Assembly: GCA_963834725.1 (NCBI GenBank)
Contig: CAWICN010000001.1
Location: 1,302,001-1,366,000 of the forward strand
DNA from: PALSA-693 sp963834725
Lineage (GTDB): Bacteria; Actinomycetota; Acidimicrobiia; Acidimicrobiales; Palsa-688
Direction of reading: 5' to 3'
DNA length: 64,000 nt
The notes below the pieces were generated by a model, which had not been told where the DNA came from, ran no database searches, and was given only the letters and a program-made list of their open reading frames with translations. The position numbers were made by a program, and so were the translations under genes. Of this stretch, positions 38,889 through 47,848 are shown one piece after another; the stretch's first letter is position 1, and the number at the start of each line of letters is the position of its first letter.

Positions 38889-40640
38889 CTAGGCAGGGAT
38901 CACCGGCAGCATGACGTGGCTGGGATGGCGTGTGTCGTGGAAAACCTGCTGTCGCGCCATACGAACGTCGCCATCGGTGTCCGTCCCGACCGGGTGGCCG
39001 GTGTTGGGGTTCGGCTCCCACTCGGGGAAGCTGCTCGACGAGATGTGAAGGCGGAGCCGGTGACCGACGGGCACCACCACGCTGGTGGCAATCAGGTCGA
39101 CGGTGAACCGGTAGATGGCGCCGGCCACCAGCGGGGTCGGGGTGCCGCTGTGTCGGGCCCGGACCGCGCCTTCACTGAGGTTCCATCCCCGGCCGTCCGG
39201 ATGGACGTCCACGAGCACGGCCGTGAAGTCGGTGTCGGGCGCGTCGGTGGCCGCCCATAGATCGACCCGCAGCGGGCCGGTCAACTCCATCGCACTCGCC
39301 AGCGGCTCCGACGTGTAGGTGAGGACGTCGGCCCGGTGGTTGAGCCGGGACTGTTCGACCGGCCCGGCCACTTCACCGGACCCCAGCAGACGGCCACCGA
39401 AGGTCGGCGCCGGGTCGCGGGGGTCATAGGTGAAGGCATCCGGCGGCTCCTCGTCGGCCGGCTCCGAAGGCCCCAGTCGCCCGCCACGGCCGAGGCACCA
39501 CGGGGTGTACTTCGTGCGAGCCAGCGGCCATTCCTGCTCGTCGCGCCACTTGTTCTCGCCCATCACGAAGATGCGCACCGGCGCCCAGTCAGGATCGGGC
39601 CCGTCCTGCAACCAGTGCCGGAACCAGGCGAGGCGCATCTGCGTCGGGTTGAAGGTGGCCTCCGGCCCGAAGTCGATGTCCCCGACCACCGGCACGAGGG
39701 GCGTCCAGTGGGCCCACGGACCGACCACCAGACGCTGCGCCTGGCGGGCCCGCTCGGTGGGGGCTTGGCGCTGCATGCCGGTGAAGTTCTGCAGTATCCC
39801 GGCCAGGTGAACGTCGTACCACCCACCAACGTGGATGGCCGGCAGATCGAGGACGGCGTAGTGGGTGGACGGATTGAGCCGGCGCCAGTTGGAATCGCCG
39901 CGATCCTCGTGATCGAAGATCTCATCGAGCCAGGTAGCCCGGCCGTGCCACAGCTTGTTGTCCTGTATCGGCCGGGTCCGGTACACGTCGTCGAGGAGCA
40001 CTTTGGTGGCTTCCCGCGTCGTCCGGATGGCCGCCGCGTCGCCCCGGAGGACGGCGGTGCGGGCGTCGAGGAACGCCTGCCGCAGCTGGTCCAGAGCGGG
40101 ATCGTCAATACCCCAATCCGGGGCCATGGCCGCGATCAGTGACGCCGTCCAGCCCAGCCGCTGGGCGAGCCGGAAGGTGCCACCAGGATCAAAAGAGGCC
40201 ACCCAGTAGTCGGCGGCACAACACTCGGGAGCCATCACCTCCAGGTGCGGAGGCCGGTCCACTGCGGCCAGCCACTGCGTGTAGCCCATGTACGACGCCC
40301 CGAACATGCCCACCCGGCGGTTGGACCACGGTTGGGCCGCCGCCCATTCGACGGTGTCGTAGCCGTCGGGCACCTCGCACTCGATGTAACCCCATTCCCC
40401 CTCTGAGCCAAACCGGCCCCGGCAGTCCTGGACCACGACGGCAAAACCGGCTGCTGCCAGCACGGCCGGCTCCGACGTCAAGGCGATCATGGCCTTCCCG
40501 TACGGGGTGCGGCTGACGAGGACCGGTACCGGCTGGTCGGTGTCGGGGCGCCAGATGTCGGCCGCCAGGCGGGCACCGTCGCGCATCGGGATCAGGACAT
40601 CCCGCTCCTCGATCACTGAGCTCGTCACTGAGTTCGCCAT
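38889..40640 (-). CDS. CocE/NonD-family hydrolase (X-Pro dipeptidyl-peptidase-like esterase)
   Basis: 583 residues. N-terminal alpha/beta hydrolase: VLVSRTPYGKAM, VVVQDCRGRFGSEGEW, the nucleophile elbow VGMFGASYMGYTQW, and VVGPWAHW near the catalytic His; a cap inserts at ~150-280. The C-terminal jelly roll (residues ~380-580: PLRVDLWAATDAPDTDFTAVLVDV; VGHRLRLHISSSSFPEW) is the XPP_C domain. Family members cleave esters or peptides. Start ATG 40640. The upstream gap carries a TAGTG-AA-CACTA site. Confidence 0.9.
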   Translation of the reverse strand: MANSVTSSVIEERDVLIPMRDGARLAADIWRPDTDQPVPVLVSRTPYGKAMIALTSEPAVLAAAGFAVVVQDCRGRFGSEGEWGYIECEVPDGYDTVEWAAAQPWSNRRVGMFGASYMGYTQWLAAVDRPPHLEVMAPECCAADYWVASFDPGGTFRLAQRLGWTASLIAAMAPDWGIDDPALDQLRQAFLDARTAVLRGDAAAIRTTREATKVLLDDVYRTRPIQDNKLWHGRATWLDEIFDHEDRGDSNWRRLNPSTHYAVLDLPAIHVGGWYDVHLAGILQNFTGMQRQAPTERARQAQRLVVGPWAHWTPLVPVVGDIDFGPEATFNPTQMRLAWFRHWLQDGPDPDWAPVRIFVMGENKWRDEQEWPLARTKYTPWCLGRGGRLGPSEPADEEPPDAFTYDPRDPAPTFGGRLLGSGEVAGPVEQSRLNHRADVLTYTSEPLASAMELTGPLRVDLWAATDAPDTDFTAVLVDVHPDGRGWNLSEGAVRARHSGTPTPLVAGAIYRFTVDLIATSVVVPVGHRLRLHISSSSFPEWEPNPNTGHPVGTDTDGDVRMARQQVFHDTRHPSHVMLPVIPA

Positions 40641-40745
40641 CAGGCGCTCGCCTGCGAAACGGGGAGCGGCCGGCCGAGGAGGACTGGGCTGAGCAATGGA
40701 ACTCCTTTTGCCGAATAGTGGTGCGGTACTCGGTATATGAAGTGG

Positions 40746-40757
40746 TAGTGAACACTA
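40746..40757. promoter_or_regulatory. TAGTG-AA-CACTA operator-like palindrome
   Basis: Five-base inverted halves around AA, extendable to seven bases with one mismatch, in the 207-bp divergent gap between the CocE gene and the LLM gene. Position and symmetry fit a TetR- or GntR-type operator. The same half-site appears at 34956-34965. Confidence 0.4.
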
Positions 40758-40847
40758 TCGGTAAGCGGGGCGCCGGCATCGTCTGCGTGCATCCACGACC
40801 CGTGGTTCGCGCCGCCGTCGGCGTTACCATCGGGCCCTCGCCGCGTC

Positions 40848-41903
40848 GTGAGGGTCGAGATTGAGGAGGCCAAACTGAAGATCGACACATCCCTGACTGG
40901 CGAACTGGCCGACGCCGAGGCCGTCGCCGTCCGCGCCCGCGCCGCTGGATACGACGGCGTGTGGACGTCGGAAGTCCGCCACGATCCATTCCTCCCTCTG
41001 GCCCGGGCCGCTACCGCCGCCGCACCCCTCGAGCTCGGGACCTCCATTGTGGTGGCGTTCGCCCGCAACCCCATGACCCTGGCCTCGACCGCCTGGGACT
41101 TGCAGGCTCTGTCCGGGGGCCGCTTTGTGCTCGGGCTCGGCTCTCAGGTCCGGGCCCACATCGAGCGGCGGTTTTCGATGCCGTGGTCCCACCCGGCCGC
41201 CCGCATGCGCGAGTTCGTCCTGGCTCTGCGCGCCATCTGGTCCTCGTGGCAGCACGGTACCCGGCTGAATTTCCAGGGCGAGTTCTACCGCCACACCTTG
41301 ATGACGCCGGCATTTGACCCGGGTCCGTTGCCTCACGAGCCGCCGAAGGTGCTACTGGCCGCGGTGGGCACCGGCATGACGCGGGTCGCGGCCGAGGTGG
41401 CCGACGGCCTGCTGGTGCACGGATTCACAACACGGAGCTACCTGGGCCAGGTGACCCTGCCTGCACTCGCCGCCGGACTGACCAGGGTGGGGCGGCGTCG
41501 GGCAGGCTTCGAGGTGAAATACTCCCCGTTCGTGATCACCGGCTCCGACGAGAAGGAGCTGGCCGAGGCGACGGTTGAAGTCAAGGAGCGCATCGCCTTC
41601 TATGCGTCCACCCCTTCCTACCGGCCGGTGCTGGAGCACCACGGGTGGGGCGATCTGCAGACCGAGCTCAACCTGCTGGCCCGCCGCGGTGAGTGGCAGG
41701 CGATGGGCGGGCTGATCGACGACGAGGTGCTGGCGGCGTTCGCCCTCGTGGCGCCGCGCCCGGAGCTGCCTGCGGCCCTGGGCCGGTGGATCCGCGGCCT
41801 CGCCGACAGGACCAGCTGGTCCTCACCTGCGGGCACCGGCCCCGAAGAGACCGGTGAGGTGTTGGCGACGCTGCGGGCGGCGGCCCAACCGGCATCGGCC
41901 TAG
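40848..41903 (+). CDS. LLM-class F420-dependent oxidoreductase
   Basis: Up to 351 residues. KIDTSLTGELADAEAVAVRARAAGYDGVWTSEVRHDPFLPLA is the conserved opening, LELGTSIVVAFARNPMTLASTAWDLQALSGGRFVLGLGSQVRAHIERRF the flavin/F420 region, and VLLAAVGTGMTRVAAEVADGLLVHGF the later barrel. The annotated start is GTG 40848, with no Shine-Dalgarno sequence. A CTG at 40875 preceded by GAGGAGG with five-base spacing would give LKIDTSLT, the place where relatives usually begin. Its stop overlaps the convergent acyl-CoA ligase stop in one CTAG. Confidence 0.85.
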   Translation: MRVEIEEAKLKIDTSLTGELADAEAVAVRARAAGYDGVWTSEVRHDPFLPLARAATAAAPLELGTSIVVAFARNPMTLASTAWDLQALSGGRFVLGLGSQVRAHIERRFSMPWSHPAARMREFVLALRAIWSSWQHGTRLNFQGEFYRHTLMTPAFDPGPLPHEPPKVLLAAVGTGMTRVAAEVADGLLVHGFTTRSYLGQVTLPALAAGLTRVGRRRAGFEVKYSPFVITGSDEKELAEATVEVKERIAFYASTPSYRPVLEHHGWGDLQTELNLLARRGEWQAMGGLIDDEVLAAFALVAPRPELPAALGRWIRGLADRTSWSSPAGTGPEETGEVLATLRAAAQPASA

Positions 41904-43438
41904 CCGGCCCGAACCCGCTCGCGCAGCACGTATTTCTGGATTTTCCCTGTCGCGGTTTTGGGCAGCGGGCCGAACTCGATGCGTTTTGGCGCCTTGAAGC
42001 GGGCCAGCCGCGTCCGCACGTAGTCCTCCAGCTCGTCCGGCGCCACCTCGGCCCCATCGCGGAGGGTGACGAACGCGACCGGGATTTCGCCCCACAGCTC
42101 GTCGGGTGCCCCGACCACCGCGCTCTCCAGCACCGCCGGATGGCTGTCGAGAGCCTGCTCGACCTCGATCGAAGCGATGTTCTCGCCGCCGGAGATGATG
42201 ACGTCCTTGCTCCGGTCGCGAAGCTCGATGGCGCCGTCGGGATGCATGACCCCGAGATCGCCGGATCGGAACCAGCCGTCGGGGATGGCCGCCCGGGTTG
42301 CGGCCTCGTCGTGCAGGTAGCCGAGCATGACGGACCCGCCCCGGATGGCGACCTCGCCCATGGTCGTGGCGTCGGCGGGAACGTCCTCGCCGAGTTTGTT
42401 GACGACTCGGAGCCGCCGGTTGGCGATGTTGGCACCCCCCTGACGAGCGGTCAGCACGGCGCGTTCGGCCAGGGTCAGGCTCGACGCTTCGGGGGGAAGC
42501 TGCCGGATGGCCACGGGGCCGAAGGTCTCCGTGAGCCCATAGAGGTGGGTGACGTTCATGTTGAGCTTCGCCATCCGCTCGAGCAACGCCGGCGACGGAG
42601 GAGCGCCTCCGGTCGCCACCGTGATCGGGCGACGGACCCGGTCCGGGTCAGCTGCAGGATCGGCGGCCACCATGGTCAGCACGGTGGGAGCGGCGTTGAA
42701 ATGCGTCACCTGATAGCGCTCGATCATGTCCCACACCGTCCCCGGCACGATCCGGGGCAGGCACAGGTGGGAGCCGCCCGCGGCCGTCACCGCCCAGGTG
42801 AAACACCAGCCATTGCAGTGAAACATGGGGAGCGTCCACAGGAACACGCTGTCCAGCCCCAGGCCGGCGTGATAGGCCATGGCCAGGCTCTGCAGGTAGG
42901 CGCCCCGATGGTGGTACATGACCCCTTTGGGCCGCCCGGTCGTGCCGCTCGTGTAGTCGACCGCTATCAGTGACCATTCGTCATCGGGTGGCGCGCCGAA
43001 CCGCGACGCAGAGGCGACCCCGGCTTCGTACTCGGCGCCGATCACGATGACGGGAACCTTTAGCTCATCAGCGAGGGGGGCGTGGGCCTCGTCAAGCAAC
43101 AGCACCTTGGCCTCGCTGTGGTCGAGGATGTACTGGAACTCGGGTGCGGAGAGCCGGGTGTTGAGCGCCACCAGTACAGCTCCCGCCAGAGGGACGCCGT
43201 AGTGCGATTCGAGCAGGGTGCTGTTGTTGAGCGCCAGGACGGCCACCCGGTCGCCGGCTTCCACCCCGAGGGAGCGGAGGAGGCCGGCTTGCCGGTGGAC
43301 CCGGTCGTCGAATTCCGTGTAGGTCCACTCCCGATCGCCATCGATCACGGCCCGGCGGTCACCGAAGAGCATGGCGCTGCGTTCGAGGAAGCCGAGCGGG
43401 GTCAATGGCTCCGCCGCTGCGGTCGCGGGGTCGATCAT
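41900..43438 (-). CDS. Acyl-CoA synthetase (AMP-forming, medium/long-chain)
   Basis: 512 residues of the ANL superfamily. The phosphate loop YTSGTTGRPKGVMYHHRGAYLQ, THLYGLTETFGP (A5), DGWFRSGDLGVMHPDGAIELRDRSKDVIISGGENIASIEVE (A7-A8) and PKTATGKIQKYVLRE with the catalytic Lys (A10) are all intact. It activates a fatty or carboxylic acid to its CoA ester. Start ATG 43438. The SMP-30 gene is upstream on the same strand, 66 bp away. Confidence 0.93.
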   Translation of the reverse strand: MIDPATAAAEPLTPLGFLERSAMLFGDRRAVIDGDREWTYTEFDDRVHRQAGLLRSLGVEAGDRVAVLALNNSTLLESHYGVPLAGAVLVALNTRLSAPEFQYILDHSEAKVLLLDEAHAPLADELKVPVIVIGAEYEAGVASASRFGAPPDDEWSLIAVDYTSGTTGRPKGVMYHHRGAYLQSLAMAYHAGLGLDSVFLWTLPMFHCNGWCFTWAVTAAGGSHLCLPRIVPGTVWDMIERYQVTHFNAAPTVLTMVAADPAADPDRVRRPITVATGGAPPSPALLERMAKLNMNVTHLYGLTETFGPVAIRQLPPEASSLTLAERAVLTARQGGANIANRRLRVVNKLGEDVPADATTMGEVAIRGGSVMLGYLHDEAATRAAIPDGWFRSGDLGVMHPDGAIELRDRSKDVIISGGENIASIEVEQALDSHPAVLESAVVGAPDELWGEIPVAFVTLRDGAEVAPDELEDYVRTRLARFKAPKRIEFGPLPKTATGKIQKYVLRERVRAG

Positions 43439-43504
43439 GTTTTACCTTTCGTCGGGCGTGTCTTCATGTCCTGCGTCTTCGAGCGGTCGCGGCCATGCCA
43501 TCCC

Positions 43505-44416
43505 TCAGGCGCCGGGAAGCCGCTGAAAGGCCAGCTGCAGGCCGGGGCAAGGCCATCGGCACGAGACCAGTCGGCCCGTGACCGAACAGGTGAGGTACGC
43601 GGTCTGCAGGTCGGCGCCCCCGAAGCAGATGTTCGTGACCGCCCTGTCGGCGAGGTGGTCGGGCAGGGTGAACTTCTCGTACGCCCCATCAGGGCGTACC
43701 ACTGTGACGCCGCTCTCCAGCAACGTCCCAACGCATACCGCGCCACTGGAGTCGACGGCCAGCGAATCCAGCTCCTGGGCGCCGGGCAGTCCCACCAGGA
43801 GAGTCCAGGGGTCGGGCGTGGCGCCCCCCATCATGCTCTGCACGCTGTAGGACACCGCCGGGACTATCTGTCCCGGCTCGCGGAGCCGGCGCCGGTGCAC
43901 CTGGCGGGTGAACGTCTCAGCCCAGTACAGGACGTCGCCATCCGGTGACAACCCGACGCCATTGGGAGACCGCAGCCCGTGCAGCGCCCGGCTGACGGAG
44001 GTTCCATCGGGGCGGCCGTAATAGATGGCTCCGCCACCCAGGTCGGTGAACCAGAATCCGCCCGCCGCATCGAATACGAGGTCATTGGGGGATGTGAAGG
44101 GCCGGCCTTCGCATTCGGAATACAGCAGATCGATGGCGCCCGTGTCAGGATCCACGCGCTGGATCGACGGCGGGCTGGTACTTGCCCGCGACCCACCACC
44201 GTTGTTGCACACGTAGAGGGCGCCGTCCGGCCCGACGGCAATGCCGTTAGGGCCGCCCCCGACGTCGGCCACCACGGACACCGCCCGGTCGGCGCCGACG
44301 CGAGCCAGGCGGCCGCGGCTGATCTCGGTGAGAATGACCGAGCCGTCCGGCATGGCCACCGGCCCCTCGGGAAACCCCAGCCCCTCGGCCCGGACCTCGA
44401 CGCCCTGCAGTTCCAT
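43505..44416 (-). CDS. SMP-30/gluconolactonase-family lactonase
   Basis: 303 residues, a six-bladed beta-propeller. GLGFPEGPVAMPDGSVILTEI holds the first metal Glu, VGGGPNGIAVGPDGALYVCNNGG the Asn region, FTSPNDLVFDAAGGFWFTDLGG the second Asn/Asp set, and LDSLAVDSSGAVCVGTL the last Asp. It should hydrolyse a lactone ring with a divalent metal. Start ATG 44416. It lies upstream of the acyl-CoA synthetase, so lactone opening and acid activation may be successive steps. Confidence 0.87.
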   Translation of the reverse strand: MELQGVEVRAEGLGFPEGPVAMPDGSVILTEISRGRLARVGADRAVSVVADVGGGPNGIAVGPDGALYVCNNGGGSRASTSPPSIQRVDPDTGAIDLLYSECEGRPFTSPNDLVFDAAGGFWFTDLGGGAIYYGRPDGTSVSRALHGLRSPNGVGLSPDGDVLYWAETFTRQVHRRRLREPGQIVPAVSYSVQSMMGGATPDPWTLLVGLPGAQELDSLAVDSSGAVCVGTLLESGVTVVRPDGAYEKFTLPDHLADRAVTNICFGGADLQTAYLTCSVTGRLVSCRWPCPGLQLAFQRLPGA

Positions 44417-44518
44417 GGTTTCCGCTCCCGAGCCAACAAACCGTAATGTCGATGCTGTCGGCACAGTAACAGCAGGGTCGGCGACCTCGAGCCGTCGCGG
44501 GGTGGAGAGGAAGCGTGG

Positions 44519-45268
44519 ATGTCGTTCCGGATCGGCAAGAACTTTCACATCATTCACATGACTGACGATCTCCGGGCGCTCGACGCCTGGTACTACGACA
44601 TCTTTTCCGTCCACCGCCTCATGCCCGACGGCCTGTACAGCCACCTGCGCGCCGCCGGTGTGCGCTGCTACACCACTGGCGGGGTTCCCGTCGACGGCGA
44701 CGAGGCACCACGCGCCTTGTTTACCAGCCCGCGCCACACCGGAACCCAGCTGGAATTCGTGCCGGTCGAAATAGGCACAGTCATGTGGGATCCGCGTTTA
44801 CAACCAGGGTGGACCCCGTCCTGGTGGGCCGATCGTCACCCGCTCCATGTCCAGAAGCTGTCGCACGTCACCGTCACCACCCGGGACATCACGCGGGCCA
44901 CGCAGTTCTACGAGACAGTGCTGCATGCGCCGATCGTGTACCGCGGCGACCTGGCATCCAATCGCTCGCGCCGCGCCTTCGTGCTGGTGGGCGAGGATCT
45001 CATGATCGAGCTGGCCCAGCCGCTGGACGACTCATCGCCGATCGCCCGGGACATGGATCGCTACCGCGAGAGCATCTACTCGGTGACCTATAAGGTTCGC
45101 GACCTGACCGCCGCCCAGGAGTACCTGGCGAGAAAAGGCCTGAAGTTCGCGGCCAACGACGGCACCACCCTGGTTAGCGACCCGACGACCAGCCACGGGG
45201 CGGTGATGGGGTTCACCACGTGGAGTATCCCCGGTGATCCTCGCCCCGATTGGACCGAACTTCCGTAG
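44519..45268 (+). CDS. VOC-superfamily (glyoxalase/dioxygenase-like) protein
   Basis: 249 residues with two vicinal-oxygen-chelate modules. The first starts KNFHIIHMTDDLRALDAWYYDIF, the second LSHVTVTTRDITRATQFYETVLHAP and ends HGAVMGFTTWSIPG. His in FHIIHMT and Glu in TQLEFVPVE, and His in LSHVTV and Glu in LMIELAQP, could be metal ligands. Possible lyase, isomerase or ring-cleavage dioxygenase; not resolvable. The ATG 44519 follows GGAGAGGAAGC. Divergent from the SMP-30 gene. Confidence 0.82.
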   Translation: MSFRIGKNFHIIHMTDDLRALDAWYYDIFSVHRLMPDGLYSHLRAAGVRCYTTGGVPVDGDEAPRALFTSPRHTGTQLEFVPVEIGTVMWDPRLQPGWTPSWWADRHPLHVQKLSHVTVTTRDITRATQFYETVLHAPIVYRGDLASNRSRRAFVLVGEDLMIELAQPLDDSSPIARDMDRYRESIYSVTYKVRDLTAAQEYLARKGLKFAANDGTTLVSDPTTSHGAVMGFTTWSIPGDPRPDWTELP

Positions 45269-45325
45269 GCAGCTCGGTCAGGTGACGACGGCGGTGCCGC
45301 AGCGGCAAGGGTATCGGTGGCTGAG

Positions 45326-45420
45326 CGGATTCCATTGTTTGCTCCCGGCCGCGTCTGCGGTACTCCAACGCCGGCTACATCGTGCTGGGCGCGGCGAGCG
45401 GGATCAGCGCTTCGGACGCA
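45326..45420 (+). pseudogene. Frameshifted fragment of a class-C beta-lactamase-like serine hydrolase
   Basis: In one frame PLFAPGRV is read, and after a shift the next frame gives RYSNAGYIVLGAASG (from 45358). The two pieces join into the conserved F-x-PG-x-x-F-x-YSNAGY-x-x-LG stretch around the YxN motif of class-C beta-lactamase/DD-peptidase folds. No SxxK or HxG part was found nearby. It is a short decayed remnant between the VOC gene and the convergent phosphoesterase. Confidence 0.6.
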
Positions 45421-45421
45421 C

Positions 45422-46012
45422 TCAGCCGAACTGCGGGTTGGTGAAGCGGTGGAAGGTGACCTCGTCGCTGTCGGTATCCAGGACCGCATAGCTGAGCATC
45501 CCCGGGTGGGCCGGGTCGCCTCCCTGCCCCAGCGAGCCAGGGTTCACGACCAGCGTGGTACCAACCCTCGTCGCCATCGGAATGTGCGTGTGGCCAAGCA
45601 CCAGGATGTCGGCGTCGAGGTCGGCGCAGCGGGCCAGCTCAGGGCTGCCCTCGAACAGGTAGTCGCTGTAGGGCGCAAAGGGGCTGGCGTGCACCATCAG
45701 GAGCCGTTTGCCGGAAACCTGCATCTCGAGTTGCCTCGGAGCCTCCGCCATGTACTCCACGTTCCCCTTTCGCACGCCGGGTGCGGAGCGGGCTCGTTCC
45801 CCGTCCTCGCTCAATAGGGTCAACTCGTGGTTGCCGACCACGTAGGTGATGCCGTGATCGCGAATGTTTTCGATGACCTCGTTGGAGAAGCGGTACTGCA
45901 GAACAGCGTCGCCGGCCAGCAACACCTCGTCAACGCTGGCGCTGAGCTCCTCGAGGGCGCGCCCCATCGCCGCGGCGTTGCAGTGCACGTCCGACATGAT
46001 CCCGAGCAACAT
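45422..46012 (-). CDS. YfcE/MJ0936-type metallophosphoesterase
   Basis: 196 residues, intact calcineurin-like fold. LLGIMSDVHCNAAAM (DxH), VLLAGDAV (GD), YVVGNHELTLL (GNHE), LMVHASPF and LVLGHTHIPM (GHTH) supply all five metal-binding blocks, and VVNPGSLGQGGDPAHPG the family-specific Ser loop. A phosphodiesterase of unknown substrate. ATG 46012. Useful comparison for the truncated relative at 16946-17187. Confidence 0.92.
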   Translation of the reverse strand: MLLGIMSDVHCNAAAMGRALEELSASVDEVLLAGDAVLQYRFSNEVIENIRDHGITYVVGNHELTLLSEDGERARSAPGVRKGNVEYMAEAPRQLEMQVSGKRLLMVHASPFAPYSDYLFEGSPELARCADLDADILVLGHTHIPMATRVGTTLVVNPGSLGQGGDPAHPGMLSYAVLDTDSDEVTFHRFTNPQFG

Positions 46013-46249
46013 CGTGTCCGACCGAATCCTTTCGCTTTCTAAGTATTCTCGGCGGGCTGGAGGGAAGGCAAATCAAGCCGGCGGCAGGCCGCGCCAGACA
46101 GAACGAACCTGCAAACCGAACAAACGTGCGGATCGCGCTCCGGTGCCGATGCCGGTCATGGGCGGGGGAAGCGGGGCGGGCCGTCCTCGATGGGCCCGCC
46201 GAGCGAGTTGAGCATGTACGACACCAGGTGCGCGGTGGTCACCTCCCGC
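46013..46249. other. Intergenic gap with no confident gene
   Basis: 237 bp between the phosphoesterase start and the MFS stop (both minus strand). It includes AT-leaning sequence near 46025-46130 that should hold the phosphoesterase promoter, and a possible 28-codon ORF listed separately. Confidence 0.4.
46156..46242 (-). CDS. Possible 28-residue small ORF downstream of the MFS gene
   Basis: GTG 46242 to TGA 46156 gives a peptide containing TTAHLVSYMLNSLGG and ending PPRFPRP, eight bases after the MFS stop. GGGAGG is present but abuts the start codon, so initiation is doubtful. It may be a small coupled peptide, a gene remnant or chance. Confidence 0.2.
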   Translation of the reverse strand: MTTAHLVSYMLNSLGGPIEDGPPRFPRP

Positions 46250-47848
46250 TCAACCGGGCTCGGCGGGTACTGCCTCGGCCGGGGACTCGCTGACCGCGCT
46301 GGCTGTGGCCGATTGGATATAGGCGTTGTCGCGAAGCGGCAGCTCTTTCAAGATCAGAACGAACGGTATCATGAGCAGCGCGATCGGGGTGGCCCACAGG
46401 AAGACGGTGTGGAGGGCATGGCTGAACGCCTGGATGATTCCCGTTTGCACCGGCCCGGGCAGGTGGTGAACGGCTGCCGGGCTGAAGGCCACCGACGTCC
46501 CGGAGATGTGCAACGGGGTCTTCGGCACCAGCCTGGGAATCCAGTAGGCCAGCTGGGCCGTCATGATCGCCCCGAAGATGGCCACCCCGAAGGAGCTCCC
46601 CATCGAACGGAAGAAGACGTTGGACGAGGTGGCCGCGCCGAGGTCCTTCTGATCGGCTGCGTTCTGGAGGGCGACCATGAGGACCGGCATGATCAGGCCG
46701 ATCCCGGTGCCGAGCGAGAACATATACAAACCGGCCTTCCAGAGCGGTGTGTGCTCGTTCATCGTGGAGAGCAGGTACATCCCGAGGGGCATCAACACCG
46801 ATCCGATAATGGGCCAGCGCTTGTACCGCCCGGTGCGGGAAATCAGGCGGCCCGTGATGATGGAGGAGACGGTGACGCCCGCCATCATCGGGAACATCAG
46901 CAGACCCGACAGGATCGGCGAGACTCCGGCGACGAGCTGAAGGAACAGCGGCATGTACACCGTTGCCCCGAACATCGCCATACCGGACAGGAAGCTGATC
47001 ACGCTGGTGACCCGGATCACGCTGTTGTGAAAGAGGCGGAGCGGTAGCACCGGTTCTTCGGCCCGTCCCTCGTGCCACACGAAGGCGACGAGGAGAACGA
47101 GACTGCCGACGATCAAAGAGATGATCTCGATCGAGTTCCACGCGTATGAGCTGCCGCCCCAGACCGTCACCAGCAGCAAGCCGGCCACAGCCGACATGAG
47201 CAGGACGGCACCCAGATAGTCGATGCGGCGCTGGATCTTTTGAAACGGGAGGTTGAGCACCGAGCCGACAACGATCAACGCCACGATTCCGATGGGGATA
47301 TTGACCCAGAAGCACCACCGCCAGGTCAGGTTCTGGGTGAAGAATCCCCCGATAGCCGGGCCGGCGATACTGGAGAGCGAAAAGACTCCGACCATGTAGC
47401 CCTGGTAGCGGCCGCGCTGACGGGGCGAGAGTATGTCGCCGATGATCGCCATCGGCAGCGACATCAACCCCCCTGCACCCAGGCCCTGCACGCCCCGGAA
47501 GAGGATGAGCTGCATCATCGACTGGGTCAGCCCCGACAGGATCGATCCGATCAGGAAGATCACGATCGACGCCTGGAACATGCGTTTGCGCCCGTGGAGG
47601 TCGCCGAGCTTCCCCCACACCGGTGTCGAACACGTGGACGTGAGCAGGTAGGCCGTCACCACCCACGAGAGGTGGTTGAGCCCGCCCAGATCCCCGACGA
47701 TGGTCGGCAACGCCGTGGCGATGATGGTCTGGTCCAGGGCGGCCAGCAGCGTCCCGATCATGAGGGCGCCGTAGATGATGAGGATGCGCCGATGCGTCAG
47801 CCCTGATGGCGCCCCCGCCTCGACGCGGTCGGACGCGGTGGCGGTCAT
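46250..47848 (-). CDS. EmrB/QacA-type MFS multidrug exporter (14 TMS)
   Basis: 532 residues with about 14 hydrophobic segments. LLAALDQTIIATALPTIVGDLGG is the DHA2 motif D1, GKLGDLHGRKRMF the cytoplasmic motif A, and GVFSLSSIAGPAIGGFF motif C of proton-coupled drug antiporters. It exports hydrophobic compounds from the cytoplasm. It overlaps the upstream marR gene by four bases (ATGA), the usual repressor-pump arrangement. Confidence 0.94.
   Translation of the reverse strand: MTATASDRVEAGAPSGLTHRRILIIYGALMIGTLLAALDQTIIATALPTIVGDLGGLNHLSWVVTAYLLTSTCSTPVWGKLGDLHGRKRMFQASIVIFLIGSILSGLTQSMMQLILFRGVQGLGAGGLMSLPMAIIGDILSPRQRGRYQGYMVGVFSLSSIAGPAIGGFFTQNLTWRWCFWVNIPIGIVALIVVGSVLNLPFQKIQRRIDYLGAVLLMSAVAGLLLVTVWGGSSYAWNSIEIISLIVGSLVLLVAFVWHEGRAEEPVLPLRLFHNSVIRVTSVISFLSGMAMFGATVYMPLFLQLVAGVSPILSGLLMFPMMAGVTVSSIITGRLISRTGRYKRWPIIGSVLMPLGMYLLSTMNEHTPLWKAGLYMFSLGTGIGLIMPVLMVALQNAADQKDLGAATSSNVFFRSMGSSFGVAIFGAIMTAQLAYWIPRLVPKTPLHISGTSVAFSPAAVHHLPGPVQTGIIQAFSHALHTVFLWATPIALLMIPFVLILKELPLRDNAYIQSATASAVSESPAEAVPAEPG

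Noticed and set aside
38861..38892. Hairpin and possible third partial copy of the inverted-repeat element (CTGAGATTCG)
   Set aside because: Only ten bases match the element ends and the local stem has mismatches; it may be chance.
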